DNA of 8,211 nucleotides from Candidatus Zixiibacteriota bacterium (GTDB lineage: Bacteria > Zixibacteria > MSB-5A5 > GN15 > JACZUZ01). A program made the position numbers and the translations under genes. Below are positions 6,692 through 8,211 of this stretch, in pieces. Numbering within the stretch: the stretch's first letter is position 1; every line of letters begins with the position of its first letter. Under the pieces are notes generated by a model. It was not told the origin of the DNA and did no database searches. It saw only the letters and a list, made by a program, of their open reading frames with translations. The stretch covers positions 1-8,211 of the forward strand of contig JACZUZ010000060.1 in NCBI GenBank assembly GCA_022572905.1, read 5' to 3'.

Positions 6692-7738
6692 TTATACATT
6701 AAAACGGATATTTAGAACATCACCGTCCTGCACAACATACTCTTTGCCCTCAATACCCAATTTCCCGGTCCGCCTGGCTTCCGCTACGGTCTCGCAGACT
6801 ACATAATTGTCATATCCGATCACTTCCGCTCGAATGAATCCTCTTTCGAGGTCGGTATGTATCACTCCAGCCGCCTTCTGAGCTGATTGTCCTTTTCGAA
6901 TAGTCCAGGCCCGGGTCTCTTTTTCCCCGGCCGTGAAGAAAGATATCAATCCCAAAAGCTGATATGATTTTTGTATTACCATATCTACAGCGCTGTTTTT
7001 GATCCCCAGGTCTTCCATGAATAATTCCCGATCCTCAGATTCCATCTGCGCAAGTTCCATCTCAATCTTCCCGCACAAGACTGCGACTTCGCGGCGCCCC
7101 GGTGAAACAACATCCTGCCACGAATCGGTGAGCTCCCCAACAGAACTCAAGTTGTCCTCGGCGATGTTCACCACTATCAACAGAGGTTTTCTGCTAACCA
7201 GAGTATAACCGCGCACTTCTGTCTCTTCGGCTGGAGACAGATCCAGCTCCAGGAGAGGTTTTTCCTCTTCCAGCGCCGCGTGCAATTTCTTCAGTACTTC
7301 CAATTCTCCCTTGCGCTCCCTCGCAGCGCCACTCAGAACAATCTTCTCCAAACGTGGAATTGCGCTATCAATCTGCGTCAAGTCGTAAAGAATCATTTCG
7401 TCTATCACAGTCTTGAAGTCGACTCTCGGATCTCGGGCGCCAGTGAAACTATCCAGTGTCAGAATCAGCGCATCGACTAACTGCAAATCTCCGGTAACGC
7501 CAGCGGCGGCTCCGGCGGACTTATTCGAATCCGAACGCATATCCGAATCGAGAATTTCTATTTCCGCGTTGATCATCTTTTTGGAGTTTTCCAGTTTTGC
7601 TAAAACTTCAAGCCTCGGATCAGGAACTTGTATATTCGCCCGTGAACTTATTTTCCCGTCGGTGGTGGAAAACCCGCAAGCCGCGGCAAAAACTGTCGAC
7701 TTGCCTGATTGAGCAAGACCTACGATTCCTATTTTCAC
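6692..7738 (-). CDS. ychF: Divergent YchF/OLA1-like P-loop NTPase with TGS domain (DUF933)
   Basis: This 348-residue protein is a little shorter than typical YchF (about 363). YchF is an Obg-type NTPase that prefers ATP, binds ribosomes and is linked to stress responses. Seen here: MKIGIVGLAQSGKST with the P-loop at 7-14, VPDPRLEVLAKL at 38-49, a helical insert at about 110-160, NIAE at 191-194 matching the NxxE that gives ATP preference, and a very well conserved C-terminal TGS-type domain (about 266-348, with FFTAGEKETRAWTI, HTDLERGFIRAE and the terminal DVLNIRFNV). Odd: where YchF normally has DIAGLVxGAS (G3), the sequence reads ILDSDMRSDSNKSAG at 62-76, so the DxxG motif is gone. The P-loop also has AQSGKST instead of PNVGKST. 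The GTG start at 7738 is forced by an in-frame TAA immediately before it; GGAAAG lies 10 nt upstream. It may be a paralogue or a YchF-related subfamily rather than the standard orthologue. Confidence 0.85.
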   Translation of the reverse strand: MKIGIVGLAQSGKSTVFAAACGFSTTDGKISSRANIQVPDPRLEVLAKLENSKKMINAEIEILDSDMRSDSNKSAGAAAGVTGDLQLVDALILTLDSFTGARDPRVDFKTVIDEMILYDLTQIDSAIPRLEKIVLSGAARERKGELEVLKKLHAALEEEKPLLELDLSPAEETEVRGYTLVSRKPLLIVVNIAEDNLSSVGELTDSWQDVVSPGRREVAVLCGKIEMELAQMESEDRELFMEDLGIKNSAVDMVIQKSYQLLGLISFFTAGEKETRAWTIRKGQSAQKAAGVIHTDLERGFIRAEVIGYDNYVVCETVAEARRTGKLGIEGKEYVVQDGDVLNIRFNV

Positions 7739-7889
7739 TTAGATTAATCTTTCCGAGTCAAGCTGATGCGAACGCATTTATGAAATAGGTGTGAGTATTG
7801 GAACGCCGATCAGATTAGCCTGATGTCGCAACTGGTGAAATTGTATCTAAGGCTACGCTCATTGGAAAGCGCTTAGTCGTTATCCTTTG

Positions 7890-8211
7890 TTATTCGCTTG
7901 AGGCGTCATCATAAGAGACAGTCCGCACCAGACCGAACTCCTCCAGATCGCTTTTATATGCGCTGGCGTCACCTGCGACAACAATAATAAAATTATCGGA
8001 TGAAAACATTCTCCCGGCCGCATGTCGGAGATCGTTCTGAGTAATTGAGTTTAACTTTCCTAGAAAGAAATCATAAAACCGATGATCCAGGTCGGCCGAT
8101 AGCGCGTCTGCGAAGCGAGAGCTTATCATATTGGCCGTTTCAAACCCGATTGAATAATACCCCCGGAAGAATCTTTTGCACTCTTCCAGCTCTCTCTTGG
8201 ATATACGAGTT
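7890..8211 (-). CDS. C-terminal end of an M16-family (insulinase-like) zinc peptidase (cut by right window edge)
   Basis: Only the last 106 residues are inside the window; the frame is open to the right edge, and the internal ATG at 8129 is not the start. The visible part begins TRISKRELEECKRFFRGYY, goes on SIGFETANMISSRFADAL, then ITQNDLRHAAGRMFSSDNFIIVVAGD, and ends with EEFGLVRTVSYDDASSE. The series 'EL...K....G......E.......R', 'I..ndl..AA...f..dn..ivvaGD' and a closing '...efG.V..' is the standard end of an M16 peptidase half, the inactive M16_C fold of two-part enzymes such as processing peptidases and pitrilysin relatives. The zinc-binding HxxEH motif would lie upstream, beyond the window, so catalysis cannot be judged. 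Many such bacterial proteins are periplasmic. It ends 151 bp before the ychF-like start, on the same strand; that gap holds only weak inverted repeats (for example ATCAG/CTGAT near 7809-7824) and no clear terminator. Confidence 0.9.
   Translation of the reverse strand, partial: TRISKRELEECKRFFRGYYSIGFETANMISSRFADALSADLDHRFYDFFLGKLNSITQNDLRHAAGRMFSSDNFIIVVAGDASAYKSDLEEFGLVRTVSYDDASSE

Noticed and set aside
6420..6806. Plus-strand open frame of 128 codons spanning the lon-ychF gap
   Set aside because: It overlaps the ends of two well-supported minus-strand genes, has no recognisable domain and no convincing ribosome-binding site.

Overview
The window looks like ordinary bacterial chromosome: single-copy housekeeping genes, small gaps, roughly balanced GC, and no transposase, integrase, phage, CRISPR or tRNA/rRNA sequence that I can recognise. 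A lipobox protein points to a cell with diderm-type lipoproteins. The protein style (Lon, EF4, a TPR lipoprotein, an M16 peptidase and a YchF relative with a SGKST P-loop) reminds me of uncultured FCB-group or deltaproteobacterial lineages such as Zixibacteria. That placement is an impression from residue patterns, not a demonstrated assignment.

Layout from left to right. On the minus strand a yigZ/IMPACT-family gene (163-777) runs into the first 53 codons of a membrane protein cut by the left edge (1-161). The fragment resembles the N-terminus of PAP2-type phosphatases and begins at a TTG one base after the yigZ stop. Divergently, on the plus strand, lies a TPR lipoprotein (943-1842). A 330-bp non-coding gap follows, holding a compact set of inverted repeats (about 1990-2100), and then lepA/EF4 (2173-3975). 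lepA converges on lon (minus, 4036-6453) with only 60 bp between the stops. Upstream of lon is a 238-bp leader with a consensus Shine-Dalgarno and two tiny coupled reading frames, then a divergent YchF-like P-loop protein (minus, 6692-7738). Last comes the C-terminal 106 residues of an M16-family zinc peptidase (minus, 7890 to the right edge).

Functionally the window is translation and proteostasis: EF4 acts on stalled ribosomes, YchF-family ATPases bind ribosomes, Lon degrades damaged proteins, and M16 enzymes cut peptides. The minus-strand order M16 - ychF-like - lon could be one transcript, but the gaps of 151 and 238 bp make separate promoters equally possible.

I found no clear new defence or mobile system. 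The items most worth a second look are the YchF-like protein whose G3 motif has been lost while the P-loop and NxxE motif remain, the structured element upstream of lepA, and the leader upstream of lon.
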